From assembly GCF_025673445.1 (NCBI RefSeq), contig NZ_JAOVQN010000002.1:186001-250000 (forward strand): 64,000 nt of DNA, given 5' to 3'. The stretch is from Ruegeria_B marisflavi. GTDB lineage: Bacteria; Pseudomonadota; Alphaproteobacteria; Rhodobacterales; Rhodobacteraceae. Below the pieces are notes generated by a model, which saw only the letters and a program-made list of their open reading frames with translations, had not been told where the DNA came from and ran no database searches. Positions 1-8,754 of the stretch are shown here, piece after piece; position 1 is the first letter of the stretch; each line of letters starts with the position of its first letter. A program made the position numbers and the translations under genes.

Positions 1-1338
1 CTCGTTGGGATGCAACGCGCGGATCGCCTTGAAGCTGGCGTCCACCGGCCCGTCGCCATGCGCGGTGGCGCTGACATCCTTGCCGTCGATCTCCATCTCG
101 ACCGTGGCTTCGGCCGGGCCGCCAGTGCCGCAGATCACTTTCATCGACACCAGTTGCAGATGGTCCTGTTCGGCATTCTCGCCCGACCGCATCAGCGCGA
201 TCACATCGTCGTCGAACACCTCTTTCTTGCGGTCGGCCAATTCCTTGAACCGCACGAAGATGTCCTTGAGCTGGTTATCGCCCACCTCGTACCCAAGGTG
301 TTCCAGCTTGTCGCGCAGCGCGGCGCGCCCCGAATGCTTGCCCAATGGCAGCGAGGTGCCGGAAAGGCCGATATCCTCGGGCCGCATGATCTCGAAATTC
401 TCGCGGTTCTTCAGCATCCCGTCCTGGTGGATGCCGCTTTCATGAGCGAATGCGTTCTTGCCCACGATGGCCTTGTTGAACTGTACCGGAAAGCCCGAAA
501 CGGTCGCCACCCGGCGCGAGATTGCCATAATCTTGGTGGTGTCGATTCCGGTGTGCCAGGGCATGATGTCGTGGCGGGTCTTCATCGCCATGACCACTTC
601 CTCCAACGCCGTGTTGCCGGCGCGTTCGCCCAGCCCGTTGATCGTGCATTCGATCTGTCGGGCACCGCCGGCCACGGCGGCCAGGCTGTTGGCCGTCGCC
701 ATGCCCAGGTCGTTGTGGCAATGGGTGGCAAAGATCACCTGGTCGGCGCCGGGCACGGTCTCGATCAGGCGGCGGATCAGGCTCGCCGATTCCTCGGGCG
801 CGGTATAGCCGACGGTATCGGGGATGTTGATGGTGCTGGCGCCCGCCTTGATGGCGATCTCGACCACCCGGCACAGGTAATCCCATTCCGTCCGGGTCGC
901 ATCCATCGGCGACCACTGCACGTTTTCGCAGAGGTTGCGGGCGTGGCTGACCGTTTCATGGATCTTCTCGGCCATTTCATCCATGGTCAGGTTGGGAATG
1001 GCCCGGTGCAGAGGCGAGGTGCCGATGAACGTATGAATGCGGTTCTTCTCGGCGTGTTTCACCGCCTCCCAGCAGCGGTCGATATCGGCAAAATTGGCCC
1101 GCGCCAGCCCGCAGATGCGGGCATTCTTGGCGCGGCGGGCGATCTCGCTCACCGCCTTGAAATCACCTTCCGAGGCGATGGGGAATCCGGCCTCGATAAT
1201 GTCCACGCCCATCTCGTCGAGCATCTCGGCGATCTCGAGCTTTTCGGTATGGGTCATGGTGGCACCGGGGCTCTGTTCGCCGTCGCGGAGCGTGGTGTCG
1301 AAAATCAAGACGCGGTCTTGGTCGGTCGCATGTGTCAT
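1..1338 (-). CDS. leuA: 2-isopropylmalate synthase, C-terminal part beyond window edge
   Basis: Catalyses the first committed step of leucine biosynthesis, condensing acetyl-CoA with 2-ketoisovalerate in the cytoplasm. The 446 codons present cover the whole TIM barrel and the start of the C-terminal region. The N-terminal FDTTLRDGEQSPG motif (residues 13-25) carries the metal-binding Asp and catalytic Arg, and the HCHND metal-binding motif lies near residue 206. The start is the ATG at 1338; translation runs open off position 1, so the end of the allosteric domain is missing. A leucine-codon leader peptide and hairpin lie just upstream (1390-1505), so transcription is probably controlled by attenuation. 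A 532-codon open frame on the opposite strand is a shadow. The family is clear from the motifs; homocitrate or citramalate synthase is less likely given the leu leader. Confidence 0.95.
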   Translation of the reverse strand, partial: MTHATDQDRVLIFDTTLRDGEQSPGATMTHTEKLEIAEMLDEMGVDIIEAGFPIASEGDFKAVSEIARRAKNARICGLARANFADIDRCWEAVKHAEKNRIHTFIGTSPLHRAIPNLTMDEMAEKIHETVSHARNLCENVQWSPMDATRTEWDYLCRVVEIAIKAGASTINIPDTVGYTAPEESASLIRRLIETVPGADQVIFATHCHNDLGMATANSLAAVAGGARQIECTINGLGERAGNTALEEVVMAMKTRHDIMPWHTGIDTTKIMAISRRVATVSGFPVQFNKAIVGKNAFAHESGIHQDGMLKNRENFEIMRPEDIGLSGTSLPLGKHSGRAALRDKLEHLGYEVGDNQLKDIFVRFKELADRKKEVFDDDVIALMRSGENAEQDHLQLVSMKVICGTGGPAEATVEMEIDGKDVSATAHGDGPVDASFKAIRALHPNE

Positions 1339-1389
1339 GGGATGTGTCTTTCCGTATCTGTCCTAAGCCTGATGGCGCGCAAGCCTCCT

Positions 1390-1425
1390 CCTCTGAGCGG
1401 GCGCGCCGAAGGGCACGCTCAGAGG
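1390..1425 (-). promoter_or_regulatory. leuA leader hairpin (attenuator)
   Basis: A perfect 10-bp stem (1390-1399 with 1416-1425, CCTCTGAGCG and its complement) encloses a 16-nt loop. The leader peptide stop codon lies inside the 5' arm on the transcribed strand, so a ribosome that finishes the leader would open the stem. No U-run follows, so it may act by Rho or by blocking initiation rather than as a classic intrinsic terminator. Confidence 0.65.
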
Positions 1426-1505
1426 CGGATTAGGATCAGTAGACCACGCAGTTCGCCGCCACGAATGGCGGTACCGGTCTTGGATATGTCTGCGCGGTTG
1501 ATCAT
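1419..1505 (-). CDS. leuL: leuA leader peptide, 28 aa
   Basis: Short frame starting at ATG 1505 and ending at TGA 1419, just ahead of leuA. The last ten residues read LRGLLILIRL, with five leucines including two CTA codons, a rare codon in this GC-rich genome. Its stop codon falls inside the following hairpin. This is the layout expected of ribosome-mediated attenuation: shortage of charged tRNA-Leu stalls the ribosome in the leucine run and changes folding of the transcript before leuA. Attenuators of this kind are established for leu and ilv operons of proteobacteria. The peptide itself needs no function. Expression is inferred, not shown. Confidence 0.7.
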   Translation of the reverse strand: MINRADISKTGTAIRGGELRGLLILIRL

Positions 1506-1614
1506 GACGAGAGGTTATACAGGCCGCATCGCGAATGGAAAGAGTGAAAATGCCCGGGCGGAAACTCCGGCCGATCATGTTGATCGCCATTCGTTTCCCG
1601 CTAGCTGACGAGGC

Positions 1615-2280
1615 ATGGAAAAAGCGCTTGTCATAGGGGCCTCGGGCGGGATCGGTGCAGCGGTTGTGGCCCAACTCGATCGGCTGGGGGGCATGGTTAC
1701 CCGGCTATCCCGGTCAGCCGATGGGTTCGACCTCACCGACGACCATGCCGTTGCAACGCGACTGAAGGGGCTGGATGGTCCGTTCGATCTGGTCTTTGTG
1801 GCGACGGGGGCATTGGAAATCGACGGAAATCGGCCTGAAAAGTCGCTGCGCGCGATTTCGGCGCGCGCCATGCTCGATCAGTTCGCGCTGAACGCGGTTG
1901 GTCCGGCCCTGGTGCTGCGCGAGGCGTCACGGCTCTTGCCGCGAGATCGCCGCGCCGTCTTTGCTGTCCTGTCGGCCCGGGTTGGGTCCATTGAGGACAA
2001 CCGTCTGGGTGGCTGGGTCAGTTACCGGGCGGCAAAGGCCGCACTGAACCAGATCGTTCGTACCGGCGCCATCGAGCTCGCGCGCAGCCACAAGCAGGCC
2101 ATATGCGTCGCATTGCATCCCGGCACTGTGGCGACCGCGTTTACCGAGCGTTATCTGGGCCGTCATCCCGCTGTCCCGCCAGATCAGGCGGCATCGAACC
2201 TTTTGAGAGTGATTGATGGCCTGACGCCCGAACAGACGGGCGGATTCTTCGATTGGGCGGGAAAGGAAATCCCGTGGTGA
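1615..2280 (+). CDS. SDR-family NAD(P)-dependent oxidoreductase (C-factor-like)
   Basis: A 221-residue short-chain dehydrogenase/reductase. The dinucleotide-binding GASGGIG motif is at residues 8-14 and the catalytic Y137-x3-K141 pair is present, with a serine near 120. There is no signal peptide, so it should be cytoplasmic. Its length and the lack of a long C-terminus resemble the CsgA/C-factor-like branch, whose substrates are mostly unknown. The stop codon overlaps the GTG start of the photolyase gene (GTGA, 2277-2280), so the two are likely translated together. The substrate cannot be told from sequence; a link to light or DNA damage is inferred only from the neighbour. Confidence 0.85.
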   Translation: MEKALVIGASGGIGAAVVAQLDRLGGMVTRLSRSADGFDLTDDHAVATRLKGLDGPFDLVFVATGALEIDGNRPEKSLRAISARAMLDQFALNAVGPALVLREASRLLPRDRRAVFAVLSARVGSIEDNRLGGWVSYRAAKAALNQIVRTGAIELARSHKQAICVALHPGTVATAFTERYLGRHPAVPPDQAASNLLRVIDGLTPEQTGGFFDWAGKEIPW

Positions 2281-3803
2281 ACCGTCTTATCCTGGTGTTG
2301 GGAGATCAACTGAGCGAAAGCCTGTCGGCGCTTGCGTCGGGGGACAAGGCCAAAGATCTTGTTGTCATGGCCGAGGTGACCGCCGAGACGGAGTATGTCC
2401 GCCATCACCCCAAGAAAATCGCTTTGGTGCTGGCCGCCATGCGCAAATTCGCCGACAGGCTGCGCGCCTTGGGATGGACCGTGGCCTATACGCGACTGGA
2501 TGATCCGGAAAACGGTGGGTCGATACCCGCGGAACTCTTGCGCCGGTCCGACGAGACCGGTTCGAGAGAGGTTCTTGTGACCACGCCGGGGGAGTGGCGT
2601 CTGATCACGGCACTACGAGATTTGCCCCTGACCGTGCGGTTCCTGCCGGATGAACGTTTTGTATCCCGCGGTTCCGATTTCCGGGACTGGGCCAGGGGGC
2701 GAAAACAGTTGCGCATGGAGTGGTTCTATCGCGACATGAGGCGCAAGACCGGCCTGTTGATGGACGGGGACCAGCCCGCCGGCGGAAAATGGAACTATGA
2801 CGCGGAAAACCGCAAACAAGCACCGAAAGACCTGGCTTTCCCGGACCCCATGCGGTTTGAACCCGACGCAATAACCCAAGAGGTTCTGGCCCTCGTCGCA
2901 GACAGGTTTGGCCAGAACTTCGGCACCTTGCATCCTTTCTGGTTTGCAACCGATCACGCTCAGGCACGCGTGGCGCTGGATCATTTCATATCACAGGCCC
3001 TGCCGCTGTTCGGCGACTACCAGGATGCAATGTTGTCGGGGCAGCGGTTTCTCTACCATGCTGCCATTTCACACTATCTGAACATCGGCCTGCTGGAGCC
3101 ATTGGAGGTTTGCCAGGCCGCCGAGGCGGCCTGGCAGCAGGGCAGGGTTCCGCTGAACTGCGCCGAGGGTTTCATCAGGCAGATTATCGGCTGGCGGGAA
3201 TTCGTGCGCGGCATCTACTTTCTCGAAGGCCCGGAGTACACCTCGCGCAACCTGCTGGACCATCATCGCGATTTGCCGCCGCTTTATTGGGGGGCGGAAA
3301 CGCGCATGCATTGCATGGCCGAGGCTATTTTACAGACACGGGAGGAAGCCTATGCCCATCACATCCAGCGCCTGATGGTCACGGGGAACTTTGCCCTGCT
3401 TGCGGGCGTGGACCCGCAGAAAGTTCACGAATGGTATCTGGCGGTCTATGCCGATGCTTTCGAATGGGTCGAGGCCCCCAATACGCTGTGCATGAGCCAG
3501 TTTGCCGATGGTGGCATCGTTGCCTCCAAACCCTATGTGTCGAGCGGGTCTTACATCAACAGGATGTCAGACTACTGCGGTCAATGTTCCTATGACGTAA
3601 AGGCCAAGATCGGCGAGACGGCGTGTCCTTTCAACCTGCTCTACTGGCATTTCCTTGACAGGCATCGCGACCGGTTCTCCGATAATCCCAGAATGGGCAA
3701 CATGTATCGGACATGGGACCGCATGGAGGATACGCATCGGCAAACGGTTCTTGCCGACGCCGATACGTTTCTCTCGAGACTGGATGCGGGTGAAACGGTC
3801 TAG
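2277..3803 (+). CDS. phrB: FeS bacterial cryptochrome/(6-4) photolyase
   Basis: A 508-residue member of the FeS-BCP photolyase/cryptochrome family (Agrobacterium PhrB, Rhodobacter CryB), which binds FAD, a 6,7-dimethyl-8-ribityllumazine antenna and a [4Fe-4S] cluster. Four cysteines, C346, C434, C437 and C450, have the same spacing as the cluster ligands known for PhrB. GTG 2277 is chosen as start because it overlaps the SDR stop and follows GGGAAAGGAAAT; a TTG at 2253 would add eight residues inside the SDR gene. The stop interlocks with that of the convergent MORN gene. Whether it repairs (6-4) lesions, signals, or both cannot be decided here. Confidence 0.92.
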   Translation: MNRLILVLGDQLSESLSALASGDKAKDLVVMAEVTAETEYVRHHPKKIALVLAAMRKFADRLRALGWTVAYTRLDDPENGGSIPAELLRRSDETGSREVLVTTPGEWRLITALRDLPLTVRFLPDERFVSRGSDFRDWARGRKQLRMEWFYRDMRRKTGLLMDGDQPAGGKWNYDAENRKQAPKDLAFPDPMRFEPDAITQEVLALVADRFGQNFGTLHPFWFATDHAQARVALDHFISQALPLFGDYQDAMLSGQRFLYHAAISHYLNIGLLEPLEVCQAAEAAWQQGRVPLNCAEGFIRQIIGWREFVRGIYFLEGPEYTSRNLLDHHRDLPPLYWGAETRMHCMAEAILQTREEAYAHHIQRLMVTGNFALLAGVDPQKVHEWYLAVYADAFEWVEAPNTLCMSQFADGGIVASKPYVSSGSYINRMSDYCGQCSYDVKAKIGETACPFNLLYWHFLDRHRDRFSDNPRMGNMYRTWDRMEDTHRQTVLADADTFLSRLDAGETV

Positions 3804-5221
3804 CCGCCTGATGCGGCCGGTGCCGCCTCTTTGCGGTTCAGGGCGCCATTGTCCCAGTCGCCGGTCTCTTCCTGGCCGCTGGCGTATTTCATGGTGCCTT
3901 CGCCCTGACGCTTGCCATTGCGGAAATGGCCCTCGTAGACATCGCCATTGGCATAGGTGGCCACGCCCAACCCGCTGATCTTGCCGCCTTCCCACTGGCC
4001 CTTGTAGCGGAAGCCATCGGCCATCACGATCTCGCCATCGCCTTCTCGCTGCCCGTTCACATATTGGCCGGTATAGACCGAACCATCCGGATAGGTCGCC
4101 TTGCCCTGGCCATGGCGAACACCATCCTGCCAGCCGCCTTCATAGCGATATCCATCGGCATAGGTCATGACACCCTGGCCATGGTTGCGCGCGTTTTTGA
4201 ACTCGCCCTGATAGACAATTCCATTGGCATAGGTGGCCGTGCCCGTGCCTTCGATCACGCCCGCGACCCAATCGCCCTCATAGCTCGATCCGTCGGGATA
4301 GGTGATCTTGCCCTGGCCATCGGCCAGGTCGGCGCGGAAATTGCCTTCGTAGACCGAGCCGTCGGGATAGGTCACACGCCCCTGGCCTTCGATCTGCCCG
4401 GCAACCCAGGCACCGGTGTAGACATAGCCGTCGGTGCCGGTAAAGGTGCCCTGTCCCTCGCGTCGGTCTTCAGCGAACTGGCCCTCATAGATATCGCCGT
4501 TTGCATAAGTGACCTTGCCCATCCCCTGACGGCGACCGGCCACCAGCTCGCCTTCGTAGACGTCGCCATTGGCTTGCGTCAGCGTTCCAGTCCCGTTGAT
4601 CTGGCCATCGGCCCAGAGCCCGACATAGACCAGCCCGTCGGGCAGGGTCAGCTTGCCCTCTCCATGACGCTGCCCCGCCAGGATCTGACCCTCGTAGATC
4701 GCGCCGTCGGGATAGGTGATTTTGCCCATCCCCTCTTTTTCGCCATCCACCCAGTCGCCGTCATAGACATAGCCGCCGGGGCTTTGCATCACGCCTTTGC
4801 CGTGGTGTTTCGCATCGCGAAATCCGCCTTCGTAGCGGACACCGTTGGCATAGGTGGCGACACCCTGGCCATTGATCACGCCGTCGCTCCACTCGCCCTC
4901 ATAGGTGCCGCCGTCGGAAAAGGTGATCTTGCCCATGCCTTCGGGTTTTCCCTTGGCGAACTGCCCCTCATAGACGGACCCGTTCGGAAACCGCGCGACA
5001 CCCCGGCCGCGGATTTCTCCATCGACCCAGTCGCCCGCGTATTCATAGCCGTTAGGCAGACGGTATGTGCCGGTGCCATGCTGAAGCCCGCCCCGGAACG
5101 TACCCTCGTAGACGCCCCCGATATCATCCTGCGTTGTCAGGACCTGCGCGTCCTGCGCAACTGCAACTTGTGAGACAGCCATTGCCGTAACGAAAGCGAT
5201 ACGTCTGGGGATCTTGGTCAT
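3800..5221 (-). CDS. MORN-repeat protein, secreted or periplasmic, 18 repeats
   Basis: 473 residues: an N-terminal signal peptide (basic MTKIPRR, a hydrophobic stretch, cleavage probably after AVA near residue 22), then a nearly perfect array of 23-residue MORN repeats of the form YxGxxxxGxxxGxGxxxxxxG, 18 full units plus a degenerate last one, and a short Ala/Gly tail. MORN arrays form extended beta-hairpin rods that bind lipid or protein partners. Units alternate between an aromatic-F and a W type, with a phase break in the middle, so the array reads as two blocks of nine. No enzymatic domain is fused. The stop lies in the CTAG shared with the photolyase gene. The function of bacterial MORN proteins is largely unknown. 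Confidence 0.9.
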   Translation of the reverse strand: MTKIPRRIAFVTAMAVSQVAVAQDAQVLTTQDDIGGVYEGTFRGGLQHGTGTYRLPNGYEYAGDWVDGEIRGRGVARFPNGSVYEGQFAKGKPEGMGKITFSDGGTYEGEWSDGVINGQGVATYANGVRYEGGFRDAKHHGKGVMQSPGGYVYDGDWVDGEKEGMGKITYPDGAIYEGQILAGQRHGEGKLTLPDGLVYVGLWADGQINGTGTLTQANGDVYEGELVAGRRQGMGKVTYANGDIYEGQFAEDRREGQGTFTGTDGYVYTGAWVAGQIEGQGRVTYPDGSVYEGNFRADLADGQGKITYPDGSSYEGDWVAGVIEGTGTATYANGIVYQGEFKNARNHGQGVMTYADGYRYEGGWQDGVRHGQGKATYPDGSVYTGQYVNGQREGDGEIVMADGFRYKGQWEGGKISGLGVATYANGDVYEGHFRNGKRQGEGTMKYASGQEETGDWDNGALNRKEAAPAASGG

Positions 5222-5380
5222 TCCTGTGCCTCTGTCTGCCTTGTCGGCCGTCTGATGCTGTGCGGCACCGCAAAATTACGGCAGGCTTAGGGCAGGAGCA
5301 ATGTCTTTTGGCGCATTTGGCTTTCCCTCGCGCGTCGATCTGGTAAATCGGCTATCCGAGGGACAGGCTGAGAGGGCAAG

Positions 5381-7039
5381 ATGGCCGGGCGTTTCCGAAT
5401 AACTTTGGCGCAACTCAACCCGACGGTCGGTGATCTGGCCGGCAATGCGGCCAAGGCCAGACAGGCCTGGGCGCAGGGGCGCGATGCAGGGGCGGACCTG
5501 GTTGCGCTGCCTGAAATGTTCATCACCGGGTACAATACCCAGGATCTGGTGTTGAAACCGTCATTTCACGAGGCCGCCATTTCGATGATCGAGACACTGG
5601 CCCGCGATTGCGCAGACGGCCCGGCCCTGGCCATCGGCGGCCCCTGGGTCGAGGACGGCAAGCTCTATAACGCCTACCTGATCCTCAAGGGTGGCAAGAT
5701 CGCCAGCCGCTCGCTCAAGACCCACCTGCCCAATGAAACCGTGTTCGACGAGGTGCGCATCTTTGACGCCGGACCGCTGGGCGGGCCCTATTCGGTGGGC
5801 AACACCCGCATCGGCAGCCCGATCTGCGAGGATGCCTGGCACGAGGATGTGGCCGAGACCCTGGCCGAGACCGGGGCCGAGTTTCTGTTGGTCCCCAATG
5901 GCTCGCCCTATTTCCGTGACAAATACGACGTGCGGGTCAATCAAATGGTGGCGCGGGTGGTCGAGACCGGGCTGCCGCTCATTTATCTCAACATGGTGGG
6001 CGGTCAGGACGATCAGGTGTTCGATGGCGGCACCTTTGGCCTCAACCCCGGCGGCGCGCTGGCGTTCCGCATGCCGGTGTTTGACGAGACCGTGGCCCAT
6101 GTCGATCTGGAACGCGGGCCCGAAGGCTGGCGCATCGCCAAGGGCGAGATCGCGCCGCTGCCCGATGCCTGGGAGCAGGACTACCGCGTGATGGTCGAAA
6201 GCCTGCGCGACTACATGCGCAAGACCGGTTTTTCTAAGGTTTTGCTGGGCCTCTCAGGCGGCGTCGATTCCGCGCTAGTGGCGGCGATCGCCACCGATGC
6301 GCTGGGGGCCGAAAACGTGCGCTGCGTTATGCTGCCGTCGGAATACACCAGTGCCGAGTCGCTGGCGGATGCCGAGGCCGTGGCGCAGGCGCTGGGCGTG
6401 CGCTACGACTATGTGCCGATCTCGGAAAGCCGGGCGGCAGTGACCAATACGCTGGCGCCGCTCTTTGCCGGGACCGAACCGGGCCTGACCGAAGAGAACA
6501 TCCAGTCCCGCCTGCGCGGCCTCTTGCTGATGGCGCTCAGCAACAAGTTCGGCGAAATGCTGCTGACCACCGGCAACAAGTCCGAGGTGGCGGTGGGCTA
6601 TGCCACCATCTATGGCGACATGGCGGGCGGCTACAACCCGATCAAGGATCTCTATAAGACGCGGGTGTTCGAGACCTGCCGCTGGCGTAACGCCAACCAC
6701 CGGCCCTGGATGATGGGACCGGCGGGCGAGGTGATCCGGCCTTCGGTCATCGACAAGCCCCCCAGCGCCGAACTGCGCGCGGATCAGAAGGACAGCGACA
6801 GCCTGCCGGATTATCCCGAGCTGGACGCGATCCTCAACATTCTGGTCGATCAGGACGGCTCGATCGCCGATTGCGTGGCCGCAGGGTTCGACCGCGATGT
6901 CGCCCGCCGGGTCGAGCATCTGATCTATATCAGCGAGTACAAGCGGTTCCAATCGGCCCCCGGTGCCCGGCTGACCCCGCGCGCCTTTTGGCTGGACCGG
7001 CGCTATCCCATCGTGAATCGCTGGCGCGACCCGAGTTGA
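5381..7039 (+). CDS. nadE: glutamine-dependent NAD+ synthetase
   Basis: 552-residue two-domain enzyme that amidates nicotinic acid adenine dinucleotide to NAD+ in the cytoplasm. The N-terminal nitrilase-type glutaminase domain has the E45, K113 and C149 triad (ALPEMF, KTHLPNE, SPICED). The C-terminal synthetase domain carries the pyrophosphatase P-loop SGGVDS at residues 292-297. The length fits the alphaproteobacterial two-domain form. ATG 5381 follows a purine-rich GAGAGGGCAAG leader. nadD, which makes the substrate of this enzyme, lies about 20 kb downstream in the same window. Confidence 0.97.
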   Translation: MAGRFRITLAQLNPTVGDLAGNAAKARQAWAQGRDAGADLVALPEMFITGYNTQDLVLKPSFHEAAISMIETLARDCADGPALAIGGPWVEDGKLYNAYLILKGGKIASRSLKTHLPNETVFDEVRIFDAGPLGGPYSVGNTRIGSPICEDAWHEDVAETLAETGAEFLLVPNGSPYFRDKYDVRVNQMVARVVETGLPLIYLNMVGGQDDQVFDGGTFGLNPGGALAFRMPVFDETVAHVDLERGPEGWRIAKGEIAPLPDAWEQDYRVMVESLRDYMRKTGFSKVLLGLSGGVDSALVAAIATDALGAENVRCVMLPSEYTSAESLADAEAVAQALGVRYDYVPISESRAAVTNTLAPLFAGTEPGLTEENIQSRLRGLLLMALSNKFGEMLLTTGNKSEVAVGYATIYGDMAGGYNPIKDLYKTRVFETCRWRNANHRPWMMGPAGEVIRPSVIDKPPSAELRADQKDSDSLPDYPELDAILNILVDQDGSIADCVAAGFDRDVARRVEHLIYISEYKRFQSAPGARLTPRAFWLDRRYPIVNRWRDPS

Positions 7040-7276
7040 TGCCACGTTGCGAACAATGAAGCCACAGAGGGCGATATTGTCCCCGGTCTGATTCCGATTT
7101 GAGGAGAATTTGACCTAAATATGACATTTTATAGGCAAGGGATCGTAGGCGATGGCAAACTCGCCAGAGTTGCCGCCCTTTGCCTATGAAACAGGCGCAA
7201 ACCGGGGCGGAGAATACTCGTATCTGGGATGTGTGCCATGTTGAATCCTTTGAATGCCCCCCCGCAAGGGGTGAAA

Positions 7277-7831
7277 ATGCTTAAGTCTCCACCGCTGAAG
7301 ATTAATGAAGCCGAAATAGATCAGGTCGTTCAGGCGGTAATGCGGGAAGACGCATTTAAGCCAAAGACCAAACCGCGCAAGACCCTTCCGGAGATCGCTC
7401 CGGCTGTGCCCATGCGGGAACAGATCGAGGACGGCGCAAAACGCAAACCGCTCTACCAGCCGAGATTTCGGCACTCGGCCGCAACTCTAGCTCTGGCACT
7501 GACGATCAGTTGGCCCTGGCTGCTGCCAACCTTGTTGGGGCTTGCGATCGTGCTTCCGGTCATTGCCTGTCTGACGCTCGGTTGTGATCGCATTAGCAGG
7601 ATCGTCGTGGTCGGCTTTGCCCGGTTATACCGGTTAAGCCCTGTTAAGGCAGAAGCGCTGCGCAGTTGGTCGATGCGGTGTGTCGCCGGACTGGAGAGAC
7701 TGCTTGCGCGTCTGCCAGATCGTTGGACTGCCGGACTCTATTTACCGGACTTTGGACCCACACCAAACAGTTCTGACTGGATGCAGAAGGACCCGTTCGA
7801 AAGAATTCGTCTGGAACAGGCAGAAATCTGA
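7277..7831 (+). CDS. uncharacterised membrane protein, copy A of a tandem pair
   Basis: 184 residues of unrecognised family. A polar N-terminal half is followed by a hydrophobic hairpin (about 68-101) and a C-terminal soluble part. ATG 7277 is preferred because AAGGGG lies five bases before it; in-frame ATGs at 7238 and 7229 lack a good ribosome site. The C-terminal half is clearly related to the next gene: shared landmarks are LTLG-x-DR after the membrane segment, LERLL-x2-LP-x2-W-x2-GLYLPDF, and MQ-x-DPF-x-R near the end. The lower GC of the N-terminal and flanking DNA suggests relaxed selection or acquisition. The function is unknown; the conserved tail suggests a specific interaction surface. 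Confidence 0.75.
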   Translation: MLKSPPLKINEAEIDQVVQAVMREDAFKPKTKPRKTLPEIAPAVPMREQIEDGAKRKPLYQPRFRHSAATLALALTISWPWLLPTLLGLAIVLPVIACLTLGCDRISRIVVVGFARLYRLSPVKAEALRSWSMRCVAGLERLLARLPDRWTAGLYLPDFGPTPNSSDWMQKDPFERIRLEQAEI

Positions 7832-8017
7832 CCCGGGCGTAGTTTCGGAACATTTCCCTATGCCGCCACAATTCAGCCCGAATGGTGCCCGATTTGCCTT
7901 TTTAAAGTCGATATAGGCAAGCGAAGACCACAGAAATGGCGATTTTGCCCGAGCAGTGAAGACCGTCTGGTATAAACAGACGTGGGGAAGAAACTGAACT
8001 CGCTCGGGAACAGTCCA

Positions 8018-8638
8018 ATGAAAGCGCCTAATTCGCTGCACCTGTCCTCTGTCAACTTGACCCAATCCGAGGGGCTTGATGCCGATGATCAGATGATCGA
8101 CGCAAAGATCCGCGCCCTTTTGGAAAGCGACGTATTGAGTCCGCGACAACAACCAGTCCGGGAATCCGTTCGGGAACAGCGGCAGGCCCCAGATCAGGAG
8201 CAATCTGTCCGTCCGGATTCCGGACTGACGTTCCGCTATTTTTTGGACAATCCACCGGGATGGCGGGTTTCACTGGCAATACTTTTCTTGACCATTCTGG
8301 TTGGTTGGCCGGTTTTGCTGCTGGGGTCTCTAGGATTGTTAATGGCAGTCCTTGCGATCTCGTACTTCACGCTGGGCCATGATCGCGCGACCGAGATTTG
8401 CCTTCAAGGTTATGAGTTGCTCTACCAATACAAACCCGGACATGCCGAATACTTGCGAGACTGGGCCGCAAGGCAAACTACGGCTTTGGAGCGTTTGCTG
8501 TCATATTTGCCGGAAAGCTGGATTTCGGGGTTGTACCTACCAGATTTTGAGGCTGAAACCGGTATACCGGAAAAGATGCAAATGGACCCGTTTGATAGGC
8601 TTTACGAACGCCTGCGCAGCCCAGATGCCGAGCCGTGA
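8018..8638 (+). CDS. uncharacterised membrane protein, copy B of a tandem pair
   Basis: 206 residues and a diverged paralogue of the preceding gene. It has a Gln/Arg-rich polar N-terminal region to about residue 80, a membrane hairpin at about 83-118, then FTLGHDR and the conserved ALERLL...LP-x2-W-x2-GLYLPDF and MQMDPFDRL blocks. The start at ATG 8018 follows GGGAAC; a GTG at 7982 in the same frame would add 12 residues. The 150-bp gap between the two genes has no clear terminator, so they may be cotranscribed. No known domain is recognised. The duplicated pair invites the guess of a heteromer, but that is only inference. Confidence 0.75.
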   Translation: MKAPNSLHLSSVNLTQSEGLDADDQMIDAKIRALLESDVLSPRQQPVRESVREQRQAPDQEQSVRPDSGLTFRYFLDNPPGWRVSLAILFLTILVGWPVLLLGSLGLLMAVLAISYFTLGHDRATEICLQGYELLYQYKPGHAEYLRDWAARQTTALERLLSYLPESWISGLYLPDFEAETGIPEKMQMDPFDRLYERLRSPDAEP

Positions 8639-8754
8639 GTGCAGTTTTGCCACAACTGTCCGGGATGTGATCTGGCGCGGCGATTTTCATCCTTCCGTCC
8701 GGGTGGGGCGGGCTACATCACGGGCAACGATTGCCTCTGAATGATCGAGCCTAA

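Noticed and set aside
10..1608. 532-codon open frame on the plus strand
   Set aside because: Antisense to leuA, which has all family motifs; a product of GC-biased codon use.
3926..5173. 415-codon frame with a repeated pattern on the plus strand
   Set aside because: Mirror of the MORN repeats; the pattern follows from the 69-bp repeat, with no ribosome site.
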